Below are positions 16,052 through 24,525 of a DNA stretch of 64,000 nucleotides, in pieces (positions within the stretch are counted from its first letter, which is position 1; each line of letters begins with the position of its first letter). The DNA is taken from contig NZ_JBKBQM010000006.1 in assembly GCF_046292685.1 (NCBI RefSeq), positions 21,705 through 85,704 of the forward strand, in the 5' to 3' direction. Made by a program: the position numbers and the translations under genes. The notes under the pieces are model-generated. The model worked only from the letters and a program-made list of their open reading frames with translations, was not told where the DNA came from and made no database searches. Origin of the DNA: Wagnerdoeblera sp046292685. GTDB taxonomy: Bacteria > Pseudomonadota > Alphaproteobacteria > Rhodobacterales > Rhodobacteraceae.

Positions 16052-16661
16052 CGATGAACACCGTTTCCCCTTCGCCTTGCAGGCGGATGTCGAACCTGTA
16101 GGCCCCCGGCCCGGTTCGGGTTGCGATCAGCGTCGCCACCCTGTCGCGCTGTTCGATGCTGCGCAAGACCGGATCGGCCCCGTGCAGCGCCGCATCCTCG
16201 GGGAAATACATGCGGGTGTTCAGCCCGATGTTGATGCCGCGCGCCACCAGCCACAGGTTCAGGTGCGGGGCCTGCATGTCGCGGCCGCGGCCCGGCGTCG
16301 CCCCCGGCTTGATCGTGTCGAACCCCCAGAGCCCGGTATCGAAATCGGTGATGACCCGGCCCCAGCCGCGAAAGCCGGGCGCAACCTGGCCGTGGCGCGG
16401 ATCCTCGGGGTGGGCATAGATGCCGCTGGCATCGGCTTGCCAGACCTCCAGCAGCACATCCTTGACCGGCGCGCCGGTGCCGTCGATCACCAGCCCCTCG
16501 ACCCGGATGCGTTCGCCCGGGGCGTTCGGCCCGGCGATGTCCCAACCCAGCTCGCGCTCGAAGATGCTGAACCCGGCCGCCCCCGGCGCCAGGCCGATAT
16601 GCACATAGGGCCCGGCGGTCTGCGACGCGGTTTCCTTGAGGTAATCGAGTTTCTGCACCAT
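16044..16661 (-). CDS. pcaG: Protocatechuate 3,4-dioxygenase, alpha subunit PcaG
   Basis: Alpha chain (205 residues) of the intradiol ring-cleaving dioxygenase that opens protocatechuate to 3-carboxy-cis,cis-muconate. It shows the intradiol fold blocks GERIRVEGLVIDGTGAPV and VLLEVWQADASGIY. The iron ligands of this enzyme family are in the beta chain; the alpha chain here lacks the HxH iron motif, having HLNLWLVARG instead, as expected. The ATG lies 1 base after the pcaH stop, and its 3' end overlaps the BKACE start by 8 bases, consistent with coupled translation. Confidence 0.95.
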   Translation of the reverse strand: MVQKLDYLKETASQTAGPYVHIGLAPGAAGFSIFERELGWDIAGPNAPGERIRVEGLVIDGTGAPVKDVLLEVWQADASGIYAHPEDPRHGQVAPGFRGWGRVITDFDTGLWGFDTIKPGATPGRGRDMQAPHLNLWLVARGINIGLNTRMYFPEDAALHGADPVLRSIEQRDRVATLIATRTGPGAYRFDIRLQGEGETVFIDV

Positions 16662-16662
16662 C

Positions 16663-17385
16663 TCAGTTCCCCTCGAGGCGGTTTTCGAACAGCGTCGAGC
16701 GCCGCCCGCGCAGCACGATGTCGAACTTGTAGGCCAGGCAATCCATCGGGACCGAAGCGTTCAGGTCCATCGCCGCGATCAGGCGTTGCACCGCCTCGGG
16801 GTCGGGGATGGTCTGCACGATCGGGCACAGCGGAATCAGCGGATCGCCTTCGAAGTAAAGCTGGGTGATGAGCCGCTGGCTGAAGGCGGTGCCGAACACC
16901 GACACATGGATGTGCCGCGGCCGCCACGAGTTGATGTAGTTCATCCAGGGATAGGGCCCCGGCTTGATGGTGCGGAAGCAGTAATACCCGTTCGCATCCG
17001 TCAGCGTGCGCCCGCAGCCGCCGAAATTGGGGTCCAGCGCGCCCAGGTAGATATCCTTCTTGTGGCGATAGCGCCCGCTGGCATTGGCCTGCCAGATTTC
17101 CACCAGCGTATTGGGCACCGGCCGGGCGTTTTCGTCCAGCACGCGCCCGTGCAGGATCATCCGTTCGCCCACCGGGTCGCCGCCGTGGTTGAAGTTGGCG
17201 ATCAGGTCGTTGTCCAGCGGCCCGAAATCGTTGTGGCCGAAGGTCGGGCCGGTGATCTCGCTGGGGGTCTGGTGCATGGTCAGCAGCGGCATGCGCGGCG
17301 AACGCGGGACCGAGGTCTTGTAGCCCGGGTGATGCGCCGGCGGGTGCATCGCACGGTCGCGCATGTAGAATTCGGCAGGTTTCAT
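16663..17385 (-). CDS. pcaH: Protocatechuate 3,4-dioxygenase, beta subunit PcaH
   Basis: Iron-bearing chain of the intradiol dioxygenase, 240 residues. All four Fe(III) ligands expected from characterised enzymes can be placed: Tyr106 (GRYRHK), Tyr150 (WMNYINSW), His158 and His160 (RPRHIHVSVFG). The N-terminal extension PHPGYKTSVPRSP is normal for PcaH. It overlaps the preceding pcaC by 4 bases (ATGA) and is followed within one base by pcaG, so the two subunits are made in stoichiometric coupling. Confidence 0.96.
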   Translation of the reverse strand: MKPAEFYMRDRAMHPPAHHPGYKTSVPRSPRMPLLTMHQTPSEITGPTFGHNDFGPLDNDLIANFNHGGDPVGERMILHGRVLDENARPVPNTLVEIWQANASGRYRHKKDIYLGALDPNFGGCGRTLTDANGYYCFRTIKPGPYPWMNYINSWRPRHIHVSVFGTAFSQRLITQLYFEGDPLIPLCPIVQTIPDPEAVQRLIAAMDLNASVPMDCLAYKFDIVLRGRRSTLFENRLEGN

Positions 17386-17783
17386 CGGGCGGCCTCCTCG
17401 TCCATCTCGGCGTAGGTCTGCTTGGCCAGCCTGATCGCGTGGTTCGCGCGCGGCACCCCGGCATAGATGGCGACGTGCTGGAACGCCTCCATCACGTCGC
17501 GGCGGCTGGCGCCGGTGCGGGCGGTGGCGCGGATGTGCATGGGGATTTCGTCGAAATTGCCGGTGGCCGCCAGCAGCGCCAGCGTCAGCATCGACCGTTC
17601 GCGCCGGCTGATCGCATCCGAGGCCCAGACGGTGCCCCAGGCAGCTTCGGTGATCAGATCCTGAAACGGGGCATCCAGCGGGGTCTTGGCGGCTTCGGCA
17701 CGGTTCACATGCGCGTCGCCCAGCACCGCGCGGCGCACGGCCATGCCGCGGGCGTGGCGGTCGGGGGGGGCGGGTTCGGTCAT
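17382..17783 (-). CDS. pcaC: 4-carboxymuconolactone decarboxylase PcaC
   Basis: A 133-residue single carboxymuconolactone-decarboxylase domain. PcaC decarboxylates 4-carboxymuconolactone to beta-ketoadipate enol-lactone. Visible family blocks are RRAVLGDAHVNRAEA, ITEAAWGTVW and the catalytic-region helix SMLTLALLAA; GVPRANHAIRLAKQ closes the domain. ATG 17783 was chosen because GAGGAG lies 6 bases upstream; an in-frame ATG two codons earlier overlaps that site. In several bacteria PcaC is fused to PcaD; here it is not, and no pcaD is present in the window. Confidence 0.93.
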   Translation of the reverse strand: MTEPAPPDRHARGMAVRRAVLGDAHVNRAEAAKTPLDAPFQDLITEAAWGTVWASDAISRRERSMLTLALLAATGNFDEIPMHIRATARTGASRRDVMEAFQHVAIYAGVPRANHAIRLAKQTYAEMDEEAAR

Positions 17784-17793
17784 GGGCATCTCC

Positions 17794-18963
17794 TCAGTAA
17801 GGAAGGCCGACATAGTTCTGGGCAAAGGCGACCTGGGCGGCGTGGTTGTCGCGCAGAAAGGCGATTTCGGCCGCCTGCATGCGGCGATCAAAGCCGGTCT
17901 GGTCGGGAAAGCGGTGCAACAGCATGGTCAGCGACCAGCTGAAACGCTCGGCCTTCCACACCCGCAACAGCGCCTGTTCCGAATAGCGCTCCAGCCCTTC
18001 GGCGTCGTTGGCGCGGTAATGCCGCGCCAGCGCCTGCCACAGGTAATGCACGTCGCTGGCAGCGGTGTTCAGCCCCTTGGCACCGGTGGGCGGCACGATA
18101 TGCGCCGCATCCCCCACCAGGAACAGCCGGCCCCAGCGCATCGGCTCGGTCACGAAGGATCGCAGCGGCGCGATGGATTTCTCGATGCTGGGCCCTGTCA
18201 CCAGCGCCTCGGCCACATGAGCCGGCAAGCGGCGGCCGAGCTCGGCCCAGAAACGGTCGTCGGACCAGTCCTCCACCCGGTCCATCGCGGCGCATTGCAC
18301 GTAATAGCGCGACAGGTTGGCATTGCGCATCGAACACAGTGCAAAGCCGGCATCCGACCCGGCATAGATCAGCTCGTGGCTGACCGGCGGCGTCTGCGAC
18401 AGAATCCCCAGCCAGCCAAAGGGATAGACCTTTTCGTAATCCCGTCGCACCGTGCCCGGAACCGTGCGGCGGCTGACGCCGTGGAACCCGTCGCAACCGG
18501 CCACGAAGTCGCAGTCGATCCGGTGTTCGACGCCGTGGCGGGTGTAGGTCACATGCGGGCGGTCGCCATCGGCGCCATGAATCGCCACATCCTCGGCAGT
18601 GTCGATCAGCGGCAGGCCGGCCGCGGCGCGCGCATCGTAAAGGTCGCGCGTCACTTCGGTCTGGCCATAGACGATCACCGGCTTTCCGGCCAGCGCGGAG
18701 AGGTTCAGCCGGAACATCTGCCCGTCGAAGGACAGGTTGGTGCCTTCGTGGACATAGCCTTCGCGGTGCAGCCGGTCGGCGACGCCCGCGGCCTCCATCA
18801 ACCCGATCAGCCCCTGTTCCAGCACCCCGGCGCGGATGCGCGACAGCACATGTGCCCGGTCGCGCCGTTCCAGCACCACGTTGTCGATGCCCTCGCGGTG
18901 CAGAAGTTGCCCCAGCAGCATGCCCGAAGGCCCGCCGCCGACGATGACGACCTGTGTGCGCAT
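17794..18963 (-). CDS. pobA: 4-hydroxybenzoate 3-monooxygenase PobA
   Basis: Flavoprotein hydroxylase (389 residues) that turns 4-hydroxybenzoate into protocatechuate with NADPH and oxygen. The FAD Rossmann loop is VIVGGGPSGMLLG (residues 6-18), the DG motif is FVAGCDGFHG (about 153-162), and the second FAD site is LVGDAAHIVPPTGAKGLN (about 284-301). The length is that of the Pseudomonas enzyme. It is first in the operon pobA-pcaC-pcaH-pcaG-BKACE-pcaB, 10 bp before pcaC, and its promoter lies in the 87-bp gap shared with pcaQ, so it is likely activated by PcaQ rather than by a separate PobR. Confidence 0.95.
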   Translation of the reverse strand: MRTQVVIVGGGPSGMLLGQLLHREGIDNVVLERRDRAHVLSRIRAGVLEQGLIGLMEAAGVADRLHREGYVHEGTNLSFDGQMFRLNLSALAGKPVIVYGQTEVTRDLYDARAAAGLPLIDTAEDVAIHGADGDRPHVTYTRHGVEHRIDCDFVAGCDGFHGVSRRTVPGTVRRDYEKVYPFGWLGILSQTPPVSHELIYAGSDAGFALCSMRNANLSRYYVQCAAMDRVEDWSDDRFWAELGRRLPAHVAEALVTGPSIEKSIAPLRSFVTEPMRWGRLFLVGDAAHIVPPTGAKGLNTAASDVHYLWQALARHYRANDAEGLERYSEQALLRVWKAERFSWSLTMLLHRFPDQTGFDRRMQAAEIAFLRDNHAAQVAFAQNYVGLPY

Positions 18964-18997
18964 GTCGATCCTCCCTGCGCGCAGGATGACCTATGGA

Positions 18998-19042
18998 TTT
19001 CGGCAAGTAAAATGAGATATTCGGATCGAAACTTGCCGGAAA
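18998..19042. promoter_or_regulatory. Candidate PcaQ-binding region between pobA and pcaQ
   Basis: Within the 87-bp divergent spacer are inverted arms TTTCGGCAAGT (18998-19008) and ACTTGCCGGAAA (19031-19042), symmetrical except for one extra base. Between them, abutting the right arm, is a perfect palindrome TTCG-GAT-CGAA at 19020-19030. The spacer is AT-richer than its surroundings. LysR-type activators usually bind two such sites between the divergent regulator and target genes; assignment to PcaQ follows from position. Confidence 0.5.
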
Positions 19043-19050
19043 TCGCAATC

Positions 19051-19962
19051 ATGGATCGCCGAATCAAGCTGCGCCACATCCAGGCCTTTGTCGAGATCAT
19101 CCGTGCCCGCAGCCTGAAGAAGGCGGCCGAGCGGTTGTTCCTGACCCAGCCCGCCATGTCGCGCACCCTGGCCGAGCTGGAAGACATCGCCGGCGCCCCG
19201 CTGATGACGCGCGGGCGCGCCGGCGTGGCGCTGACCCCGCAAGGCGAGCTGTTCCACCGCCACGCGCAAGCCAGCCTTGCGCAGATCGAACGCGGGCTGG
19301 CGGCGCTGGCGCAACCCGACCCGGGCGCCCGGCGGCTGGCGCTGGGGGTGCTGCCCTCGGTGGCCACGCGCGTCATGCCCGGGGTGGCGGCCGAGCTGGC
19401 GCAGATGGCGCCGGAGCTGCACCTGACCATCGCCGATGGCCCGCACGACCAGATGACCGCGCAGCTGCGCGCCGGCCAGCTGGACGCCGTGATCGGCCGC
19501 ATGGGCGCCCCCGATACCATGCGCGGCCTGGCCTTTGCCCAGCTTTACATGGAACAGGTCGCCATCGTGGTGCGCCCCGGCCACCCGCTGCTGACCGACC
19601 CCGACCTGCACGCGCTTGGCCGCTGGCCGGTGATCTGGCCGCCGCCCTGGGCGGCCATCCGCCCGCTGGTCGAACGGTTCTTCATCCTCAACGGCGTGCC
19701 CGAGCCCGCGCACCGCATCGAAACCGTTTCGGGCGCCTTCGGGCGGGTGCAGGTGCCGCAGACCGATGCGGTCTGGTTCATCTCCGAAGGGGTGGTCGCG
19801 CTGGAACTGGCCGACGGGCGCCTGGCGCGGGTGCCGTTGTCCACCGCCGGCACCGAAGGCCCGGTCGGCCTGATGACCCGCGCCGACGAGGCGCCTTCGG
19901 CGGAACGCCGCCTGCTGGGGCTGGCGCTGGACCGCACGCTGGCGCGGCTGGGGCTGGCCTGA
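19051..19962 (+). CDS. pcaQ: LysR-type regulator PcaQ of protocatechuate catabolism
   Basis: A 303-residue LysR protein with an N-terminal helix-turn-helix, RHIQAFVEIIRARSLKKAAE and LTQPAMSRTLAELED (about residues 8-47), followed by a periplasmic-binding-protein-like effector domain. PcaQ proteins sense pathway intermediates such as beta-carboxymuconate and activate the pca genes. Divergence from pobA-pca, 87 bp apart with inverted repeats between, makes this assignment secure for the locus. ATG 19051 begins MDRRIKLRHIQAF, the usual PcaQ start. Confidence 0.93.
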   Translation: MDRRIKLRHIQAFVEIIRARSLKKAAERLFLTQPAMSRTLAELEDIAGAPLMTRGRAGVALTPQGELFHRHAQASLAQIERGLAALAQPDPGARRLALGVLPSVATRVMPGVAAELAQMAPELHLTIADGPHDQMTAQLRAGQLDAVIGRMGAPDTMRGLAFAQLYMEQVAIVVRPGHPLLTDPDLHALGRWPVIWPPPWAAIRPLVERFFILNGVPEPAHRIETVSGAFGRVQVPQTDAVWFISEGVVALELADGRLARVPLSTAGTEGPVGLMTRADEAPSAERRLLGLALDRTLARLGLA

Positions 19963-20021
19963 CCTTGCCCTTGCCGCAAGGTCGCCCTAGGGTGCCGCGC
20001 GACAAGCGCAAGGGGTCTGGC

Positions 20022-21008
20022 ATGGACGCGGTTCCGGTTCTGGTGACGGGGGGGGCGGGCTACATCGGCTCGCACGCCTGCAAGGTGCTCAAGGCGGCAG
20101 GGTTCCTGCCGGTGACATTCGACAACCTCAGCACCGGCTGGCGCCAGGCGGTGCAATTCGGCCCGCTGCACCAGGGCGACCTGACCGACCGCGCCAGCAT
20201 CGACGCCGCAATGGCCGAATGGAAACCCGCCGCGGTGATGCACTTTGCCGCCCTCTCGCAGGTCGGGGAATCGATGAAGGATCCCGGCCTCTACTGGCGC
20301 GAGAACGTGCTGGGCGCGCTGAACCTGATCGAATCGGCGCTGGCCCATGACGTGCGCCGCTTCGTGTTCTCCTCGACCTGCGCGACCTACGGCGACCAGG
20401 ACGGCGTCGTGCTGAACGAAGACACCGCCCAGGCCCCGATCAACGCCTATGGCGGCTCCAAGCGCGCGATCGAGGACATGCTGCGCGACTTTGCCCCCAA
20501 GGGGCTGGAGGCGGTGATCTTTCGCTATTTCAACGTCGCCGGCGCCGACCCCGAGGCCCAGGTGGGCGAGTTCCACCAACCCGAAACCCACCTGATCCCC
20601 CTGATGCTGGACGCGATTTCGGGCCGCCGCGCGGCGCTGACGCTGCACGGCACCGATTACCCCACGCCCGACGGCACCTGCATCCGCGACTATGTGCACG
20701 TGATGGACCTGGTCGATGCCCATGTGCTGGGCCTGCGCTGGCTGCTGGACGGGCGCGGCAGCCGCGTGTTCTGCCTTGGCACCGGCAAGGGGTTTTCCGT
20801 GCGCGAGGTGGTGGATGCCAGCCGCGCCGTCACCAACCGCGACGTCCCCATCGTCGAAGGGCCGCGCCGCCCGGGCGATGCGGTGCGGCTGGTGTCGGGG
20901 TCGGAACGCGCGGCGCGCGAACTCGGCTGGGCGCCGCACCGCTCGACCATGGCGCAGATGATCGGCGATGCCTGGCGCTGGCACCAGACCGGGCATTACA
21001 GCGAATGA
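20022..21008 (+). CDS. galE: UDP-glucose 4-epimerase GalE
   Basis: Extended short-chain dehydrogenase of 328 residues that interconverts UDP-glucose and UDP-galactose. NAD-binding loop VTGGAGYIGSH (residues 8-18), catalytic Ser/Thr region SSTCATYG, and Tyr-x-x-x-Lys as YGGSK (about 147-151) are all present, as is RYFNVAGAD. The start is ATG 20022 and no strong ribosome site is visible. It stands alone, convergent with ccmE and downstream of pcaQ; no Leloir or polysaccharide genes are adjacent, so a role in surface polysaccharide precursors is likely but not shown by context. Confidence 0.95.
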   Translation: MDAVPVLVTGGAGYIGSHACKVLKAAGFLPVTFDNLSTGWRQAVQFGPLHQGDLTDRASIDAAMAEWKPAAVMHFAALSQVGESMKDPGLYWRENVLGALNLIESALAHDVRRFVFSSTCATYGDQDGVVLNEDTAQAPINAYGGSKRAIEDMLRDFAPKGLEAVIFRYFNVAGADPEAQVGEFHQPETHLIPLMLDAISGRRAALTLHGTDYPTPDGTCIRDYVHVMDLVDAHVLGLRWLLDGRGSRVFCLGTGKGFSVREVVDASRAVTNRDVPIVEGPRRPGDAVRLVSGSERAARELGWAPHRSTMAQMIGDAWRWHQTGHYSE

Positions 21009-21044
21009 CGCGCGCGCCCCGGCGCGTCTGCGGGGGCGACCCGC

Positions 21045-21488
21045 TCAGTTGGTCGGCTGCTTGTAGACGCCCTGTTCCTTCAGCGCATCCATGACCTCCT
21101 TGGGCATGTAGGTCTCGTCGTGCTTGGCCAGAATCTCGCGGGCCTGGAACACGCCGTCCACCAGCTTGCCGGTGCCGATCATGCCCTGGCCTTCGGAAAA
21201 CAGGTCGGGCAGCACGCCGGTAAAGGCCACCGGAATGCTGGCGCCCCCGTCGGTCACGCGGAATGTCACGGTTTCGCCTTGCCCGCGCACGATCGACCCT
21301 TCCTCGACCAGCCCGCCCAGGCGGAAGGTTTCGGTCGGCGGCGGCGGGTCGGCCATCACCTGCGCCGGGGCCCGGAAAAAGTTGATGCCGTCGCGCATGG
21401 CATAACCGATCAGCGCGGTCGACAGCGCCAGCGCCACCGCGGCCACCGCCAGAATCTGGATACGGCGTTGTTTCTTCAGCGTCTTCAT
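21045..21488 (-). CDS. ccmE: Cytochrome c maturation haem chaperone CcmE
   Basis: Membrane-anchored periplasmic protein, 147 residues, that carries haem covalently between CcmABCD and CcmFH. One N-terminal transmembrane anchor (about 10-30), then a small beta-barrel of OB type (TETFRLGGLVEEGSIVRG), and the haem-binding His123 in KHDETYMPKEV, the diagnostic HxxxY motif. It starts 4 bases after the argC stop, so the two are co-transcribed. The other ccm genes are not in the window. Confidence 0.96.
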   Translation of the reverse strand: MKTLKKQRRIQILAVAAVALALSTALIGYAMRDGINFFRAPAQVMADPPPPTETFRLGGLVEEGSIVRGQGETVTFRVTDGGASIPVAFTGVLPDLFSEGQGMIGTGKLVDGVFQAREILAKHDETYMPKEVMDALKEQGVYKQPTN

Positions 21489-21492
21489 GGCG

Positions 21493-22518
21493 TCACGGAA
21501 AGCAGGGGGCCAGCATCAGCCCCAGGGTTTCATCCAGGCCCAGCATCAGGTTGGCGTTCTGGATCGCCTGCCCCGACGACCCCTTGGTCAGGTTGTCCAG
21601 CACCGCCACGATCACCGCGCGGTTCGGCATCCGGTCGCCCACCACCCCGATGTGGCAGAAGTTCGACCCCCGCACATCGCGCGTGCTGGGCAGCGCGCCG
21701 AAGGGCAGCACCTGCAGGAAGGGCTCGTCCGCATAGGCCGCCGCCAGCGTCCGGTGCACCACCGCCGGATCGCCGTCGACATAGACCGTGGCGAGGATCC
21801 CGCGGTTCATCGGCAACAGATGCGGCGTGAACTGCACCTGCACCGGCCGCCCCGCCAGGGCCGAGAATTCCTGGTCGAACTCGCCCAGGTGCCGGTGCTT
21901 GCCGCCGGCGGAATAGCTGTGCGTGCCTTCGGACAATTCGGCATGCAGCAGGTTTTCCTTCAGGCTGCGCCCCGCGCCCGACACCCCGGCCTTCAGGTCG
22001 ATCACGATGCGGTCCAGGTCGATCACCCCGGCCGAAATCAGCGGCCGCAGCGCGTATTGCCCGGTGGCCGCATTGCACCCCGTGCCCGCCACCAGCCGCC
22101 CGCCCCGAATGGCATCGCGGTAGAACTCGGTCAGCCCATAGACCGCCTCGGCCTGCAACTCGGGCGCGGCATGCGGCTGGCCATACCACTTCTCGTAGGC
22201 GGTCACATCGCGCAGCCGGAAATCGGCCGAAAGGTCGACGATCTTCAGATCGCGCGGCAAGGCGGAAATCACCGCCTGGCTGGTGGCATGCGGCAGCGCA
22301 CAGAAACACAGATCCACGCCGGAAAAGTCGATCTCCTCGATCTTCACCAGCCGCGGCAGGTCCAGATGGCGCAGAAAGGGGAACACCTCGGCCATGCCTT
22401 GCCCGGCCTTGCGGTCGGCCGACAAGGCCACGATGCGCATGCCCGGATGCGTCGCAATCAGACGTACCAGCTCTGCCCCCGTATAGCCCGATGCCCCCAG
22501 AATGGCGATGCGCTGCAT
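21493..22518 (-). CDS. argC: N-acetyl-gamma-glutamyl-phosphate reductase ArgC
   Basis: NADPH-dependent reductase of arginine biosynthesis, 341 residues, long type 1 form. N-terminal dinucleotide loop ILGASGYTGAELVRL (residues 6-20), catalytic Cys148 in AGTGCNAATGQY, and the conserved HLLPMNRGIL block. The chosen ATG 22518 is preceded by GAGGAGG; an in-frame extension of 14 codons upstream lacks a site. It heads an argC-ccmE pair, an arrangement I associate with Rhodobacteraceae. Upstream is a GC-rich repeat and then hisG on the same strand. Confidence 0.96.
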   Translation of the reverse strand: MQRIAILGASGYTGAELVRLIATHPGMRIVALSADRKAGQGMAEVFPFLRHLDLPRLVKIEEIDFSGVDLCFCALPHATSQAVISALPRDLKIVDLSADFRLRDVTAYEKWYGQPHAAPELQAEAVYGLTEFYRDAIRGGRLVAGTGCNAATGQYALRPLISAGVIDLDRIVIDLKAGVSGAGRSLKENLLHAELSEGTHSYSAGGKHRHLGEFDQEFSALAGRPVQVQFTPHLLPMNRGILATVYVDGDPAVVHRTLAAAYADEPFLQVLPFGALPSTRDVRGSNFCHIGVVGDRMPNRAVIVAVLDNLTKGSSGQAIQNANLMLGLDETLGLMLAPCFP

Positions 22519-22630
22519 GGTCCGATCCTCCTCGCTCGCGTTGCCCGTATGTGGCGCCATCCGCGCCGCGGCACAAGCCTTGCCGCATGTTCACCCGCAG
22601 GAAATTGACCGCCGCTCCTGCCCCTGCCGC

Positions 22631-22692
22631 TTTCACCTTGCCCAAATATCCCCCCCGGAGGGCGGGGGGTCCGGGGGGCAGCGCCCCCCGGC
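22631..22692 (+). repeat. Intergenic GC-rich repeat, copy C
   Basis: TTTCACCTTGCCCAAATATC followed by C7, GGAGGGCGGGGGGTCCGGGGGG and CAGCGCCCCCCGG. It lies between hisG and argC, both minus strand. The sequence can fold into a long G/C hairpin (GGGGGGC-AGC-GCCCCCC). It is in the same family as the copies near 5862 and 50304. Confidence 0.75.
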
Positions 22693-22716
22693 CCCGGGCC
22701 GGTCGCCCGGCGCGGC

Positions 22717-23422
22717 TCAGATTTCGGGCGCCGCGCCCCCCCCCCCGCCGCCCCAGGCCCCCCGCGCGGCGCGCGCCCGGGCCATCCCAGAGGGCCGCGC
22801 GCGCGGCGAACAGCTCGGCCTGGCTTTGCAAGACCAGCCCGTCCGACAGCACCTTCAGGTGGTTGGCGCGCAGCGTCTCGCCGGAACTGGTGATGTCGGC
22901 CACCGCCTCGGCGGTCAGGTTGCGCACCGTGCCTTCGGTGGCCCCCTGGCTGTCGACCAGCTGGTATTCCGCCACCCCCGCCGCGCGCAGGAAATCGCGC
23001 ACCAGGCGGTGATACTTGGTCGCAATGCGCAGGCGCTGGCCATGCCGGGCGCGGAACTGCGCCGCCACCGCATCCAGATCGTCCAGCGTATCGACGTCGA
23101 TCCAGCAGGCCGGCACCGCGATGATCAGATCGGCATGGCCAAAGCCCAAGGGCGCCACCTCGGCCACCTGCGATTCCCAGTCCGCCAGCTTCTCGCGGAT
23201 CAGGTCGGTTCCGGTCACGCCCAGATGGATGCGCCCCGCCGCCAGCTCGCGCGGGATCTCGCCCGCCGACAACAGCACCAGCTCGCAGCCCGGCACGCCC
23301 TCGACCCGGCCGGAATATTCCCGCTCGTCGCCCGCCTTGGCCATCGTCACGCCGCGCGCGCCGAACCAGTCGAAGGTCTTTTCCATCAGCCGCCCCTTGG
23401 ACGGCACGCCGATCTTCAGCAT
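22717..23422 (-). CDS. hisG: ATP phosphoribosyltransferase HisG (short form), frame disturbed near its 3' end
   Basis: Catalytic subunit of the first enzyme of histidine synthesis. It starts MLKIGVPSKGRLMEKTFDWF and has LGVTGTDLIRE, YHRLVRDFL and the PRPP-binding loop DSQGATEGTVRNLTAEA, all intact. The regulatory C-terminal domain of long HisG is absent, as expected because HisZ is next door. The frame as given does not stop: after AALWDGPGAR it enters G6 and G11 tracts (plus-strand C 22736-22746) and reads far into argC. Removing one G gives an end ...GAAPEI and stop at 22717, 234 residues, the normal short-form size. A base-calling error in a homopolymer is the simplest explanation. The start overlaps the hisZ stop by one base. 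Confidence 0.88.
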
Positions 23423-24522
23423 CAGGCGGCTTCCTTCAGGTCGGCAATGACCCCGGGGCGGATGATCCCGCCCACGGCCGGTATCTCGCGCCCGCCGCCC
23501 AGCACCCGGGTCAGCGCATCATAGCGCCCGCCCGAGGCCACCGGCGGCAGCCCCGCGCGCTCGGACAGGAACGAGAACACGAAGCCATCGTAATATTCCA
23601 GCGTGCTGCGGCCGTGGCTGGCCTCGAAGGTCACCTGCCGCAACCACGCGCCGGCGCGTTCCATCGCCTCCATCCGTGCGGCCAGCCGCGCCACCGCCGG
23701 CCGGATCGCCGGCAGGTCCACGCCCAGATCCTCCAGCCGGGCCAGCGCCTGCGGCGCGGGGGCCGCGAGGCGCAGAAGATCGTCGATCAGGTCGGCCTCG
23801 CGCGCCGGAATCGCCGGCGCGGCGGCATCCTCCAGCAGCGCCGCGGCCCGGTCGGCGATTTCCCAGGGCTCGCGCAGGCCGATATGCGGGCCCGCCTGCC
23901 CCATCAGCTCGGCCGCCGACCCGGTGGCCAGCCGTTCCAGCAGCCGCAGCCGCGCCGCAGGTGCCGGCACGCAGCCGGCAAAACGGTCCAGCAACGCACG
24001 AAACCGCCTGGGGCGCCAGATGTGGCGCTTCAGCGCCGCCTTGCGCCGCGGCGTGGTCGACAACCCCTCGACCGCCGCCAGCAAAAGCCCGATGTCGCCC
24101 ATCGCCGCGCGCAGGCGCAAGGGTGCCAGCAGATCGTCGAACAGGGCAAAGACCTCGGCCTCCGCCCGGGCCGGGGCCTCGCGCTCGAACACCTCGTAGC
24201 CCACCTGCAGGTATTCGCTGGCGCGGGGGCCTGCGTGCTCCTGCCGGCGGAACACCTCGCCCATGTAGCAGTAGCGCGCCGGGTCCGCCCCATGCGCCAT
24301 GTGCATCTGCACCACCGGCACGGTGAAATCGGGGCGCAGCATCATTTCGCCGCGCAAGGGATCCCAGGTGACATAGGCCCGGGCGCGGATATCCTCGCCG
24401 TAAAGGTCCAGCAGGGTTTCGGCCGGTTGCAGGATGTCGGTTTCCACCGGCAGCGCCCCCGCCTCGCGGAAGGCGTCCAGCAGGCGCGCGGCCTCGGCCC
24501 GGGCGGCGGGGGAAATCGGCAT
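23422..24522 (-). CDS. hisZ: ATP phosphoribosyltransferase regulatory subunit HisZ
   Basis: HisRS-like paralogue, 366 residues, that gives short-form HisG its activity and feedback control by histidine. It has the class II synthetase scaffold: LRPDFTVPVVQMHMA and CYMGEVFRRQEHAGPRASEYL correspond to motif 2, and GGRYDALTRVLGGG to motif 3, but it lacks the tRNA-binding domain of HisS. It lies 3 bases after hisS and overlaps hisG, forming hisS-hisZ-hisG on the minus strand. Confidence 0.93.
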   Translation of the reverse strand: MPISPAARAEAARLLDAFREAGALPVETDILQPAETLLDLYGEDIRARAYVTWDPLRGEMMLRPDFTVPVVQMHMAHGADPARYCYMGEVFRRQEHAGPRASEYLQVGYEVFEREAPARAEAEVFALFDDLLAPLRLRAAMGDIGLLLAAVEGLSTTPRRKAALKRHIWRPRRFRALLDRFAGCVPAPAARLRLLERLATGSAAELMGQAGPHIGLREPWEIADRAAALLEDAAAPAIPAREADLIDDLLRLAAPAPQALARLEDLGVDLPAIRPAVARLAARMEAMERAGAWLRQVTFEASHGRSTLEYYDGFVFSFLSERAGLPPVASGGRYDALTRVLGGGREIPAVGGIIRPGVIADLKEAA

Positions 24523-24525
24523 GGC

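Noticed and set aside
21530..23422. A 630-residue frame that joins hisG to sequence inside argC
   Set aside because: The part after residue 225 is low-complexity shadow of argC; the run-on is explained by one extra G in a homopolymer at the hisG end, not by a fusion.
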